The notes below the pieces were generated by a model. The model did no database searches. It worked only from the letters and a program-made list of their open reading frames with translations, and was not told the origin of the DNA. Made by a program: the position numbers and the translations under genes. This document shows positions 49,295 to 58,182 of a DNA stretch of 64,000 nucleotides, piece by piece (the first letter of the stretch is position 1; each line of letters starts with the position of its first letter). Origin of the DNA: Collinsella sp. AF23-4AC (GTDB lineage Bacteria; Actinomycetota; Coriobacteriia; Coriobacteriales; Coriobacteriaceae); assembly GCF_003462685.1 (NCBI RefSeq), contig NZ_QRVE01000002.1:260247-324246 (forward strand), given 5' to 3'.

Positions 49295-50221
49295 CTACCC
49301 CCTCTTCTTCTTGGAAATCAGACGGACGATGCCCACCAGCGTAGCGGAGATGATAAACAGGACCACGCCCATGCCGAACAGCGCCGAGCGGTGCAGACCC
49401 GAGGAATAGCTCATGTCGAGCGCAATCTGGCTCGTGAGCGTCGAGATGGGGCTCGCAATGCTGTCGGGAATAACCGGGGCGTTACCCACGACCATGAGCA
49501 CGGCCATGGTCTCGCCGATGGCACGGCCCATACCCAGCACGATGGCATCCACGATACCCAGCTTGGCGGCAGGTAACACGACCTTATAGATGGTCTGCCA
49601 CTTGGTGGCACCCATGGCATACGATGCCTCGCGAATGCCCATGGGAATGGAATTGAGAGCATCGATGGTGAGCGTGGTGATGGTAGGAACGATCATGATG
49701 GCAAGCACGAACCACGCCGTCAGCGCACCAAAACCAAGACCACCGGTCAGTTGTGCGATAAACGGGCGGATGATGATCATGCCGAAAAAGCCGTAGATGA
49801 TAGAAGGGATGCCGGCCAGCAGGTCGACGGCAGGGCTGATGAGCTTGCGCACACGCTTGCCGGCGATCTCGACCAGGTATACGGCCGTACCCACACCTAG
49901 CGGCACGCCCATGGCGAGCGCACCGACGGTCACCAGACCCGAGCCGGCAAGCAGCGACATGATGCCGTAGTGGCCCTCAGAGGGCGCCCACGTAAAGCTA
50001 AAGAAGTCCGCCAGACCGATGTCAGTAAAGACGGGCAGCGCCGAGTACGTGGTAAAGACAAAAATCAGGATGACGGTAACGACCGCCAAGAACGCGCAGG
50101 CAAAGAAGATCCACTGCAGCGCCTTCTCCTTGATATAGGTACTGCGCGATACAAGCGCCAGCTCGCGCTTCTTGGGCGCCTGAGCATTCTGCTCAGTCTG
50201 GGAGTTTTCCTGTGCTTCCAT
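49295..50221 (-). CDS. pstC: Phosphate ABC transporter permease PstC
   Basis: 308-aa membrane subunit of the phosphate importer. ATG 50221 follows GGGGAG at eight bases; a GTG three codons upstream is less likely. YGIMSLLAGSGLVTVGALAMGVPLGVGTAVYLVEIA, IPSIIYGFFGMIIIRPFIAQL and the coupling loop MGIREASYAMGATKWQTIYKVVLPAA identify the family. GMGRAIGETMAVLMVVGNAP marks the PstC end. The start lies almost at the pstS stop, so the pair is probably coupled. Confidence 0.97.
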   Translation of the reverse strand: MEAQENSQTEQNAQAPKKRELALVSRSTYIKEKALQWIFFACAFLAVVTVILIFVFTTYSALPVFTDIGLADFFSFTWAPSEGHYGIMSLLAGSGLVTVGALAMGVPLGVGTAVYLVEIAGKRVRKLISPAVDLLAGIPSIIYGFFGMIIIRPFIAQLTGGLGFGALTAWFVLAIMIVPTITTLTIDALNSIPMGIREASYAMGATKWQTIYKVVLPAAKLGIVDAIVLGMGRAIGETMAVLMVVGNAPVIPDSIASPISTLTSQIALDMSYSSGLHRSALFGMGVVLFIISATLVGIVRLISKKKRG

Positions 50222-50222
50222 G

Positions 50223-51059
50223 CTACTCACTCCCCTTCTCGTCGTTGGTGACGGGAATAAAGCCCGCCTCGCGAATCTGCTTGTCCATCTTTTCGGACGT
50301 CACGTAGTCGATGTAATCCTGCGCCTGCTGCGAAGGCGCACCCTTCACAAAGAAGTAAAGGTCGCGCGAGATGGGATAGCCGCCACTCGCGACCGTCTTC
50401 TCGGATGCCTCAACATGATTGATCGAGACGGCCTTGACCGAGGTCTTGGCGTTGAGGCTATCGACGAAGCCCAGCGAAATGTAGCCGATAGCCCCGCGCG
50501 AACGAGATACCACGTCGCGCACCTGGCCCGTGCCCGAAAGAACGGCGGAGCGGCGATCGAACGGGGTGCCGTCCATCACGATGGTACGGAAGGCTTCACG
50601 CGTGCCAGACGCCTCATCTCGGTTGATAACCTGAATCCTCAGGTCCTCGCCACCGACTTCTTTCCAGTTGGTGATCTTGCCGGCATAGATATCGCGGAGC
50701 TGCTCGGTCGAGAGGTTATCGACGGGGTTGTCTTCGTTCACGATGACCGCGATACCGTCGTGGGCAATGACGATGGGAGTCAGGCCCAGATCCTGTTCGT
50801 CGGCATTGAGTCCACGGGAGGAGCTGGCGATATCGGCCGTGCCAGCGCTGACGGCTTCGATGCCAGCGGAAGAGCCCAAACCGGAAACGAGCACGTCGAT
50901 GCCGGTCTCTTCCTTAAAGCCCTCTGCCGCAATTTCGGCGATAGGAAGGCAGGTCGTGGAGCCGGCCACGGTAATGGAAGAGGTAGAAGATCCCGAAGAA
51001 CAGGCACACAGCGTAAGCGTAAGCACAGCGGCGCTCAGGACCGATACGATCTTTCTCAT
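50223..51059 (-). CDS. pstS: Phosphate-binding lipoprotein PstS
   Basis: 278-aa binding protein that captures phosphate outside the cell. The signal peptide VSVLSAAVLTLTLCAC ends in lipobox LCAC (Cys20). SITVAGSTTCLPIAEIAAEGF then forms the first ligand loop. DIASSSRGLNADE, RDEASGTREAF and GYISLGFVDSLN are standard PstS contacts. Its ATG overlaps the TGA of pgeF (ATGA at 51056-51059), so its translation is tied to pgeF, an unusual partner for a pst operon. Confidence 0.97.
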   Translation of the reverse strand: MRKIVSVLSAAVLTLTLCACSSGSSTSSITVAGSTTCLPIAEIAAEGFKEETGIDVLVSGLGSSAGIEAVSAGTADIASSSRGLNADEQDLGLTPIVIAHDGIAVIVNEDNPVDNLSTEQLRDIYAGKITNWKEVGGEDLRIQVINRDEASGTREAFRTIVMDGTPFDRRSAVLSGTGQVRDVVSRSRGAIGYISLGFVDSLNAKTSVKAVSINHVEASEKTVASGGYPISRDLYFFVKGAPSQQAQDYIDYVTSEKMDKQIREAGFIPVTNDEKGSE

Positions 51060-51856
51060 AGCATCACGCCGATCGCAGCATGGCGCCCACAGGTGCCGTC
51101 CTCGTTACGGTAGGAATAAAAGCGGTCGTTCTGACGCACAGTCGAAAGCTGGGTATCCACGATATTATCCGCGTCGACACCGACATCTACCAGCGCCTCG
51201 CAAATGGCAGCGGAAAGATCGAGCATGCGAGAGGTGCTCGCATCGACGCACGAGAACTCGGCGGCAAAGCGATCCATGAGTTCCTGGGATACCTCATATT
51301 CGTCACCCAAGATATGGGGGCCGATATAGGCGGAAACGTCGCTCGCATCGCAGCCGGCAGCATCGCAAAGCGCCTGGCACGCCTTGGCAGAAATACGTGC
51401 AATCGTGCCCTTCCAACCGGAGTGCACCACGGCAAATCCGCCAGGGGCCACCAGCACCACGGGAACGCAGTCGGCAAAGCAGAGAAGCACGGGCACGTTA
51501 TGCGCCGTACAGACGATGGCATCGCAGCCCTCGGCAATCTGCTCACGGACGTCCTCAAGGTCATCGGCGCCGTTCGAGGTAACCGCAACGATATGGTCAC
51601 CATGGACCTGATTGGGAACGAGCAGGTTGTGCTCGCACTCGGCGGCACCCATAGCCTCGAGTGCGCGGCGACGATTTTCTTGAACAGCAAAGGGATCATC
51701 GCCAACATGCGAGCCCAAGTTGAGTGAGGAGTACGCATCTTCGGAAACACCACCGGCGCGCTCGGTGAAGGCAAAGCGAACATCGGATGTCGCGCCCTCC
51801 ACCAACGTAACTCCATCATGGTCGACACGCGAAACGTTGTCCGCACGTGCTGCCAT
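51056..51856 (-). CDS. pgeF: Peptidoglycan editing factor PgeF (YfiH/DUF152 family)
   Basis: 266-aa zinc protein of the PgeF/YfiH family. E. coli PgeF removes wrongly built L-Ser muropeptide precursors; related proteins act as laccases or purine nucleoside phosphorylases. ATG 51856 follows AGGAGG at eight bases. Metal-site segments are LVPNQVHGDHI, CFADCVPVVLVAP and VVHSGWKGTIARI. AYIGPHILGDEYEV and the ending RNEDGTCGRHAAIGVM are typical. It lies downstream of ftsZ, as in many Gram-positives, but here it leads the pst operon and overlaps pstS. Confidence 0.94.
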   Translation of the reverse strand: MAARADNVSRVDHDGVTLVEGATSDVRFAFTERAGGVSEDAYSSLNLGSHVGDDPFAVQENRRRALEAMGAAECEHNLLVPNQVHGDHIVAVTSNGADDLEDVREQIAEGCDAIVCTAHNVPVLLCFADCVPVVLVAPGGFAVVHSGWKGTIARISAKACQALCDAAGCDASDVSAYIGPHILGDEYEVSQELMDRFAAEFSCVDASTSRMLDLSAAICEALVDVGVDADNIVDTQLSTVRQNDRFYSYRNEDGTCGRHAAIGVML

Positions 51857-51959
51857 ACTAAAGCCTCCTAATAACACAAGTACCGCGGCGTTGCCGCGCA
51901 GTCCGCGTTTATACGGCTGTCATACTTCCTTAAAAGGATACCCGCAGCGGTAGGGACCA

Positions 51960-51977
51960 AACGTAAAGGGAACGTAA
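51960..51977 (-). promoter_or_regulatory. Pho-box-like direct repeat upstream of pgeF-pst
   Basis: On the minus strand TTACGTT-CCCT-TTACGTT gives two identical 7-mers with an 11-base period, the spacing used by PhoB/PhoP response regulators. It lies about 104 bases before pgeF, with a TATCCT 19 bases downstream as a possible -10. The regulator gene is not in the window. Confidence 0.45.
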
Positions 51978-52006
51978 GGAGATTGGAGGCTTTCGTTTAC
52001 AAACGA

Positions 52007-52044
52007 GAAACAAAACGGGGTGCATCCAAATGGACACACCCCGT
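52007..52044 (-). terminator. Intrinsic terminator of ftsZ
   Basis: ACGGGGTG...CACCCCGT (52015-52022 with 52037-52044), with an inner TCCA/TGGA helix, is followed on the minus strand by TTTGTTT. It separates the dcw genes from pgeF-pst. Confidence 0.85.
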
Positions 52045-52066
52045 GCAGGTCGTTGAGAAAAACGAA

Positions 52067-53221
52067 CTAGAAGCTACCGCGCTTCAGGAAGCCGGGAAGC
52101 TCGAACTGGTCGTTGCCAAAGTTGGGCAGCTCGGTACCACCGACGTTGCGGGTCGGAGCGGCCTGAGCCGGGCTGGCGGCAGGAGTGGTGCGCTGCGGCT
52201 CGGCGGAGGCAGCAGCCTTGCTCTGAGACTGCTGAGCAGCAAAGAGCTCGTCCTGACGGTTGACGTTGGAGTCGGAGAAGCCCGTAGCGATGACGGTGAT
52301 ACGCACCTGATCGCCCAGGGACTCATCGACAACGGTACCGAAGATGATGTTGGCCTCGGGGTCGACGGCGTTGGCGACAACGTCGGCGGCGTCGCTGATC
52401 TCCTGGATGCCCAGGTCCTTGGAACCGGCGATGGAGAGCAGCACGCGCGTGGCGCCATCGATGGAGCTCTCGAGCAGCGGGCTGGAGATGGCCTGCTGGG
52501 CAGCATCGACGGCACGGGTGTCCCCAGAAGAGGTACCGATACCCATCATGGCGGTACCGGCCTGCTTCATGATGGTCTTAACATCGGCGAAGTCCAGGTT
52601 GATGATACCGGGGACGGTGATGAGGTCGGTGATGCCCTGGGTGCCCTGGGAAAGGACGCCATCGGCAATCGCGAAGGCCTCGAGCATGGTGGTCTTCTTC
52701 TCGGCGATGTCGAGCAGCTTATCGTTAGGGATGACGATCATGGTGTCGACGCAATCGGAGAGGGTCTTGATGCCCTCCTCGGCGCTCTTCTTGCGCTTGC
52801 GGCCCTCAAAGGTGAAGGGCTTGGTCACGACGGCGACGGTCAGCGCACCGACCTCGTTCATCGCGATATCGGCAACGATGGGAGCGGCGCCGGTACCGGT
52901 GCCACCGCCCTCGCCGCAGGTGATGAACACCATGTCGGCGCCAGCGAGCGCCTCGGCAATGTCGTCGCGGGACTCATCGGCAGCCTTACGGCCAACCTCG
53001 GGGTTGGCGCCGGCACCCAGGCCGCGGGTAAGGTCGGTGCCGATGTGCACCTTGATATCGGCATCAGAGATCGCGAGTGCCTGAGCATCGGTGTTGATGG
53101 CAACAAACTCGACGCCGCGGATGCCCTCTTCGATCATTCGATTGACCGCGTTGGTACCGCCGCCGCCGACGCCGACCACCTTAATGACGGCAAGGTAGTT
53201 GTTGATCTCTGTCTCGTGCAT
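52067..53221 (-). CDS. ftsZ: Cell division protein FtsZ
   Basis: 384-aa tubulin-like GTPase that forms the division ring. ATG 53221 follows CGGAGG at six bases. The GTP-binding [21 protein letters not shown] opens it, and the T4 tubulin signature [13 protein letters not shown] (GGGTGTG at 105-111) follows. The T7 loop region [11 protein letters not shown] is intact. A linker of about 60 Ala/Gln/Pro-rich residues leads to the C-terminal peptide [11 protein letters not shown], the likely SepF-binding tail. No ftsA is adjacent; sepF lies 6 kb downstream. Confidence 0.99.
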   Translation of the reverse strand: MHETEINNYLAVIKVVGVGGGGTNAVNRMIEEGIRGVEFVAINTDAQALAISDADIKVHIGTDLTRGLGAGANPEVGRKAADESRDDIAEALAGADMVFITCGEGGGTGTGAAPIVADIAMNEVGALTVAVVTKPFTFEGRKRKKSAEEGIKTLSDCVDTMIVIPNDKLLDIAEKKTTMLEAFAIADGVLSQGTQGITDLITVPGIINLDFADVKTIMKQAGTAMMGIGTSSGDTRAVDAAQQAISSPLLESSIDGATRVLLSIAGSKDLGIQEISDAADVVANAVDPEANIIFGTVVDESLGDQVRITVIATGFSDSNVNRQDELFAAQQSQSKAAASAEPQRTTPAASPAQAAPTRNVGGTELPNFGNDQFELPGFLKRGSF

Positions 53222-53342
53222 GTCGGTCCTCCGAACAAAGGTTATAGCCATAGCATGGGTCGACCCCTGCGCACATTAACCTTCAGGTTGAAAGTAAATG
53301 CAAAGGTAAACCGTATTATGTTTGCACATTATGAACGTATCA

Positions 53343-53356
53343 GTCAAATAATTGAC
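53343..53356. promoter_or_regulatory. Short inverted repeat in the AT-rich region upstream of ftsZ
   Basis: GTCAA-ATAA-TTGAC lies in a 200-base AT-rich stretch between ftsQ and ftsZ that must contain the ftsZ promoters. A clear -35/-10 pair was not fixed. Confidence 0.3.
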
Positions 53357-53420
53357 CGTGAAAACCAAACAAACCAGATAAACGGCGTGGTATGGCCCCT
53401 CAACAAAGCATCAACCAGCG

Positions 53421-54677
53421 CTACGAGGTCGGAGCATTCCTAAATGTGTAGTTGCCCGGAGAGCGCACATTGATATACGTTACGCCCTCTACCTGCGAAA
53501 GCAACTTGGTGACTACACGTTCCTTCTTGACGATATCGTCCGAATCGCCCAGCGACACCTCAATGCCGTTATTGAGGTTTGCCGAGATGGCTTCGACCGA
53601 AGGCGTGGAAATGTCCTTGACTTGTCCCAAGAACTCGCTCGAAAAACCACGCACATAATCCAAGCCGGCCTTAACGGCCTTGGAGCTCACTGCCTGGCCG
53701 GAAACCGGAGCGACATCCGCCGAGACATCAGTCAACAACACCGCGCCATAATGCTTAGCGAGCGCCAGCGCGGCATCGATTCCGGTCAAGGTATTTGAAC
53801 CCTGCCCTGTCGTGATGACGTTGCCCTGGTCGTCCACTTCGACCGACGTCGACAGTGGGGCGATCCAGGTGTCATCATCCCCGATGGCCCAGGCAAGGTC
53901 ATCGGAGCTGATATAGGCAATTGCGATGACCTTGCGCTCCATCGGCGTAATGATGAGCGTATGCGGGAACTGACGCTGGACATCCACGCCCGAGACCCAC
54001 GGGTTCTGCTTGAGGTCCTCGGTAATCTGGTCGGGATCGACGTTAAAAAGCGACGTTCCCTCGGGCAAATCGATCAGCTGGATAGCATCGTGCTTCGTCA
54101 CATGCTCGCTGCCTTGAATCTGAATATCAGTGGCGGTAAACAATCCAGAGTTAATCACCACGATGGCAACGACGACGAGCACAGCCAAGACGGCCAGAAC
54201 GCCGCCCACGATTTTGCCTTTGCCTGTAACGACAGAAGCGGCATCTGATGTTTTATTTACCATTGCCCCAAGTGAAGACAACGGGTTGACGCCTTTTTTA
54301 CTCGAAGGCTTCTTAGCGGTAGCCGGCACCGATGTCAGCGAGCGCGGTTTCGATGCGCCCAGCGTACGACCTGGACGCGGCGCTTTAGTTCCCGTCGAGG
54401 GCTTAGGAGTTGCCATGGGACAGGCAGGCTTGACGCCCATAACAGGCTTTGACGTCACCGAGGGACGCGAGGACTTTTTTGCGGCCGGACGATTACCGAG
54501 CTGCGAGCCGACGACCGGACGACTGGCCTGTCGAGCATGCCCGACAGACTTAGAGTGCGCGACGGTATTGCGTTGAGGTTTGGCAGGCGCGCCGGAACGC
54601 CCTCCGGCGCGGCGGAAGGTGGGTTTCGATGCTCTAGAAGCCGAGGAATTTAACTTCCGGTCTGAGCTCGATGCCAT
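53421..54677 (-). CDS. ftsQ: Cell division protein FtsQ/DivIB with long basic N-terminus
   Basis: 418-aa bitopic division protein. A cytoplasmic tail of about 155 residues rich in Ser, Pro, Lys and Arg comes first; typical FtsQ tails are far shorter. One membrane helix follows (about 156-176, VGGVLAVLAVLVVVAIVV). The POTRA domain begins at FTATDIQIQGSEHVTKHDAI. The FtsQ domain holds QNPWVSGVDVQRQFPHTLIITPMERKVIAIA. ATG 54677 has GGGAGG three bases upstream and overlaps the end of murB by 44 bases. It is the usual neighbour between murB and ftsZ. Confidence 0.92.
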   Translation of the reverse strand: MASSSDRKLNSSASRASKPTFRRAGGRSGAPAKPQRNTVAHSKSVGHARQASRPVVGSQLGNRPAAKKSSRPSVTSKPVMGVKPACPMATPKPSTGTKAPRPGRTLGASKPRSLTSVPATAKKPSSKKGVNPLSSLGAMVNKTSDAASVVTGKGKIVGGVLAVLAVLVVVAIVVINSGLFTATDIQIQGSEHVTKHDAIQLIDLPEGTSLFNVDPDQITEDLKQNPWVSGVDVQRQFPHTLIITPMERKVIAIAYISSDDLAWAIGDDDTWIAPLSTSVEVDDQGNVITTGQGSNTLTGIDAALALAKHYGAVLLTDVSADVAPVSGQAVSSKAVKAGLDYVRGFSSEFLGQVKDISTPSVEAISANLNNGIEVSLGDSDDIVKKERVVTKLLSQVEGVTYINVRSPGNYTFRNAPTS

Positions 54678-55545
54678 ACGCCTCCCTCACCTTTCCGTGC
54701 ACATGTCTGATAACCGCGGCAACGTCATCGGCCGAGGCAGTTCCGTTATTAACGATAAAATTAGCGTGAACGGGCGAAACTTCCGCGCCGCCAATTGAAA
54801 AACCCTTTAATCCACAATCCTCGATAAGCTTGCCCACACTCGCATCGGGCGGGTTACGAAAGACCGACCCGCAGGATGCGCGACCCATGGGCTGCGTACG
54901 CTTGCGCCTCGTCAGGTACCGTTCCATGCGCTCGCGAATGTCGGCCTTGGGCGCCGGTTTAAGCTTGAGCACACACTCGAGGATAATCTCATTGCGGGGA
55001 AGGCTACATTCGCGGTAGCCCCAAGTGATCTCGGACCCCGCATAATGCTTGATGCCGGATGCCGGGTCAAACGTTACGACATCCTCAACCAGCGAGCCAA
55101 TCCACTCGGTCCGTGTGCCGGCATTCATAGATATCGCGCCGCCGACCGAACCAGGGATGCCAACGGCAAACTCAAGGCCCGAGAGGCTACGCGACAGGGC
55201 ATCGTTGACCAGGCGCGCAAACATCACGCCCGCACCGACCGTCAGCGTACAACCGTCATCGGCAACAACCGTGCGCTGAAACTCACGTCCGAGCGAAATG
55301 ACGGCACCGCGATAACCGCCATCGGCAACCAGCAGATTGGAGCCCTTGCCAATGATGACCCACGGCACCTGCTCGCGATCGAGCACCGCCACGGCGCGGC
55401 GGAGGGCATGATAGCTATGGCACGTCACAAAGAGGTCGGCCTTGCCGCCGATACGATAGCTCGTATGACGCGCAAGGCGCTCGTCCTCGATCACATCCGT
55501 GTCGATCATGCCCGAGAGCGCCATGACGGCGTTAAACAGACCCAT
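54634..55545 (-). CDS. murB: UDP-N-acetylenolpyruvoylglucosamine reductase MurB
   Basis: 303-aa FAD enzyme that reduces the enolpyruvyl group to make UDP-MurNAc. RLARHTSYRIGGKADLFV opens the FAD domain. GKGSNLLVADGGYRGAVI, GLEFAVGIPGSVGGAISMNAG and GSVFRNPPDASVGKLIEDCGLKG hold the FAD-binding and catalytic segments. VSPVHANFIVNNG is the type II-like end. ATG 55545 has only a weak upstream site but follows the murC stop closely. The 3' end overlaps ftsQ. Confidence 0.97.
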   Translation of the reverse strand: MGLFNAVMALSGMIDTDVIEDERLARHTSYRIGGKADLFVTCHSYHALRRAVAVLDREQVPWVIIGKGSNLLVADGGYRGAVISLGREFQRTVVADDGCTLTVGAGVMFARLVNDALSRSLSGLEFAVGIPGSVGGAISMNAGTRTEWIGSLVEDVVTFDPASGIKHYAGSEITWGYRECSLPRNEIILECVLKLKPAPKADIRERMERYLTRRKRTQPMGRASCGSVFRNPPDASVGKLIEDCGLKGFSIGGAEVSPVHANFIVNNGTASADDVAAVIRHVHGKVREAYGIELRPEVKFLGF

Positions 55546-55550
55546 TAGAC

Positions 55551-56969
55551 TTAAGCGTCTTTCTTGGCAGTCAGATACTCAATGAACTCGGGACCGACGG
55601 TCGTAACATCTCCGGCACCCATGGTGAGCAGCAGGTCGCCCTCGCCCACCATCTGCTCGAGCTCCTGATTGAGCTCAAGACGGCTGGAGCAGTACACGAC
55701 CTCCTTGCCAGGATGCTTGGCGCGCACGGTATCGGCGAGCATCTTAGAGGTGACACCCGGAATGGGCATCTCGCCAGCCGAGAACACATCGATCAGCAGC
55801 AGTTTATCGGCATTGGCAAATGCATCGGCAAAGTCGTCGCACAGGGCCTGCAGGCGCGAATAGCGGTGCGGCTGGAACACGACGTCGACGTGCTTGTAGC
55901 CCAGCGACGAAGCGGCAGCAAGCGTCGCCTTGATCTCGGTGGGATGATGGCCGTAATCATCGACCACGGTGATGCCATCGATATCGCCCACGTGGGTAAA
56001 GCGACGGCGGACGCCCTCAAAGCTCGAGAGCGCCTTGGCGGCGGCGTCGATGTCAAGGCCCAGGACATGGGCGACGGTGAGCACCGCCGTGGCGTTGAGC
56101 ATGTTGTGGCGACCGGGATTGCTCTTGATCTCCACAGCGTGCTCAGTGCCGTCCTCAAAGCGAACGATAAAGTCACTCTGGATGCCCTTGACATCCGGGT
56201 GCACGCAGACGATGTCGTTGCTCTCGGCAAAGCCGTAGGAAAGCACGTGACGGCCCGTCGACTTGGCGAGCTCGACCAGATGCGGATCCTCACCGCAGAC
56301 GATGACGGTGCCGTCCTCGCCCACCAGGCTCATGAATTTGGCGAAAGTTGCCTCGATCTCCTCGATACCCGAGTAGTGATCGAGGTGGTCGGCCTCGACG
56401 TTGGTCACAATGACCACGTTGGGGTTCAGGAACAGGAAGGAGCTGTCGGACTCGTCGGCCTCGGCGACAAAGTAGTCGCCCGAGCCGTTCTTGCCATTCG
56501 TGTCATAGCCCTCGACGATACCACCGATCAAGAAGCTCGGATCCAGACCCATGCGGTCGAGCATGGTGGCGCACATCGAAGACGTGGTGGTCTTGCCATG
56601 CGTGCCAGCAACAGCGACGGTGGTGTAGCCGTGGCCTAAAGCAGAGAGCATCTTGGCACGGGGCCACACGGGAATACCAAGCTCGCGAGCGCGCACGAGT
56701 TCAGGGTTGGACTCCGGAATAGCGGTGGAGACAACAACCACGTCGGGCTTGACCTCGTCGATCGTGGCGGCCTCATGGCCCACATGCACCTTCACGCCAG
56801 CGCGGGTAAGCTGGCGGATATAACGTGACGTCTTAAGGTCGGAGCCGGTAACGGCATAACCGCGCTCGTGCAGAACGAGGGCGATGCCGCTCATGCCGGC
56901 GCCGCCGATACCGATAAAGTGGGCGCTCTTGAACTCGGGCGCGGAGGTTGCAGTCTGGGAATCAGCCAT
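55551..56969 (-). CDS. murC: UDP-N-acetylmuramate-L-alanine ligase MurC
   Basis: 472-aa Mur ligase adding L-alanine to UDP-MurNAc. The N-terminal HFIGIGGAGMSGIALVLHERGY is the UDP-binding loop. The ATP site is GTHGKTTTSSMCATM. LNATAVLTVAHVLG and DDYGHHPTEIKATL are the later ligase motifs. ATG 56969 is 11 bases after AAGGAG, a wide spacing; a GTG nine codons upstream is possible. It lies between murG and murB in a tight operon. Confidence 0.97.
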   Translation of the reverse strand: MADSQTATSAPEFKSAHFIGIGGAGMSGIALVLHERGYAVTGSDLKTSRYIRQLTRAGVKVHVGHEAATIDEVKPDVVVVSTAIPESNPELVRARELGIPVWPRAKMLSALGHGYTTVAVAGTHGKTTTSSMCATMLDRMGLDPSFLIGGIVEGYDTNGKNGSGDYFVAEADESDSSFLFLNPNVVIVTNVEADHLDHYSGIEEIEATFAKFMSLVGEDGTVIVCGEDPHLVELAKSTGRHVLSYGFAESNDIVCVHPDVKGIQSDFIVRFEDGTEHAVEIKSNPGRHNMLNATAVLTVAHVLGLDIDAAAKALSSFEGVRRRFTHVGDIDGITVVDDYGHHPTEIKATLAAASSLGYKHVDVVFQPHRYSRLQALCDDFADAFANADKLLLIDVFSAGEMPIPGVTSKMLADTVRAKHPGKEVVYCSSRLELNQELEQMVGEGDLLLTMGAGDVTTVGPEFIEYLTAKKDA

Positions 56970-57066
56970 GTGCTCGTGTACTCCTTGCGTAAACACTGCC
57001 TGTAACCCGTTAACTGTACCGCACCTACCGCATCAGCGCGAGGGCGACCGACGATATCCCGTCTAA

Positions 57067-58182
57067 CTAACGCAAACCCTCTACCGCATCCGCCAGAAGA
57101 GCGGCGGCCCTATCCTGAGCCAGACCACGTGCCGCCTGACGCATGGCGTCGCGCGCCGCCGCGTCATCGACCAAGTGCAGCAGCTCATCGGCAAAGGCAG
57201 AACCATCGATATCGGCATCGGCGCAGAGCACACCGGCCCCGGCGTCGACCAGATAACGGGCATTGGTGGTTTGGTGGTCGGCCGTCGCATGCGGATACGG
57301 CACGAGCACCGAGGGCACGGCGAGCGCAGCGATCTCGGCCACGCTCGATGCGCCCGAACGCGAGAGCACCAAATCGGCAGCAGCCAGCATATCGCCCATG
57401 TTGTCGATGTAAGGCTGGACGCGATAACGCTTCGCCTCCTCGGGCGTCAGCGCCAAAGCGCGCTCGGTCTCCTCAAAGCCGTCGGCACCCGTCGAATGCA
57501 ACACATAGAGGCTCTTGCGCGAAAGCAGCTCGTTTTTGAGCGAAGCCACGCGCTCGTTGAGGTGCTGAGCGCCAAGTGAACCGCCAAAGACGAGCAGCAG
57601 CGTAGCGTCCTCGGGAACGCCAAGTGCCTTGCGGCCGCGAGCGCGATCGCCCTCGATCACCGAGCGACGTACGGGGTTGCCGGTCATGAGTACGTGGTCA
57701 GGGTCACCTTCGCGCTCAAAGACCGCGCGCGCTGCCGGCACCGAGATGCACACGCGGGCGGCGTGGGAGTTCATCATCTTGTTGGCCAGGCCCGGAACAG
57801 AGTTCTGCTCATGCAGCAGATACGGAACGCCCGCGCCCTTGCACCACCCCAGCAGCGGAACCTCGACATAGGCACCAAAACCGATGGCGGCATCGGGCTT
57901 GCCGACCTTTGAGAAATGACTGGCGAGCGCACGCTTGGCCTTGTTGACACGCCACAGCGAGGTCAGCGCCGTCCAAGGACGGGAGCGGTCGAAGCCCGTA
58001 ACCGTAATGGGCACAAAATCAAACCCAGCCTCGGGGACCAGACGACCCTCGAGCTTGCGCGACTGGCCCACGAACACAACGTGGTGGCCACGGTCACGCA
58101 GCTCTTCGGCCAAGGCGAGCGCGGGGTTGATATGCCCTGCCGTACCGCCGGCTGCAATAGCAACGGTCATCTTATCGGTCAT
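57067..58182 (-). CDS. murG: UDP-GlcNAc transferase MurG (lipid II synthesis)
   Basis: 371-aa membrane-associated glycosyltransferase converting lipid I to lipid II. ATG 58182 follows GAAGGG at six bases. AIAAGGTAGHINPALALAEEL is the first glycine-rich loop. HEQNSVPGLANKMM, FGGSLGAQHLNERV and SRSGASSVAEIAALAVPSVLVPYPHATADHQT complete the acceptor and donor sites. The start overlaps the end of ftsW by 11 bases. Confidence 0.97.
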   Translation of the reverse strand: MTDKMTVAIAAGGTAGHINPALALAEELRDRGHHVVFVGQSRKLEGRLVPEAGFDFVPITVTGFDRSRPWTALTSLWRVNKAKRALASHFSKVGKPDAAIGFGAYVEVPLLGWCKGAGVPYLLHEQNSVPGLANKMMNSHAARVCISVPAARAVFEREGDPDHVLMTGNPVRRSVIEGDRARGRKALGVPEDATLLLVFGGSLGAQHLNERVASLKNELLSRKSLYVLHSTGADGFEETERALALTPEEAKRYRVQPYIDNMGDMLAAADLVLSRSGASSVAEIAALAVPSVLVPYPHATADHQTTNARYLVDAGAGVLCADADIDGSAFADELLHLVDDAAARDAMRQAARGLAQDRAAALLADAVEGLR

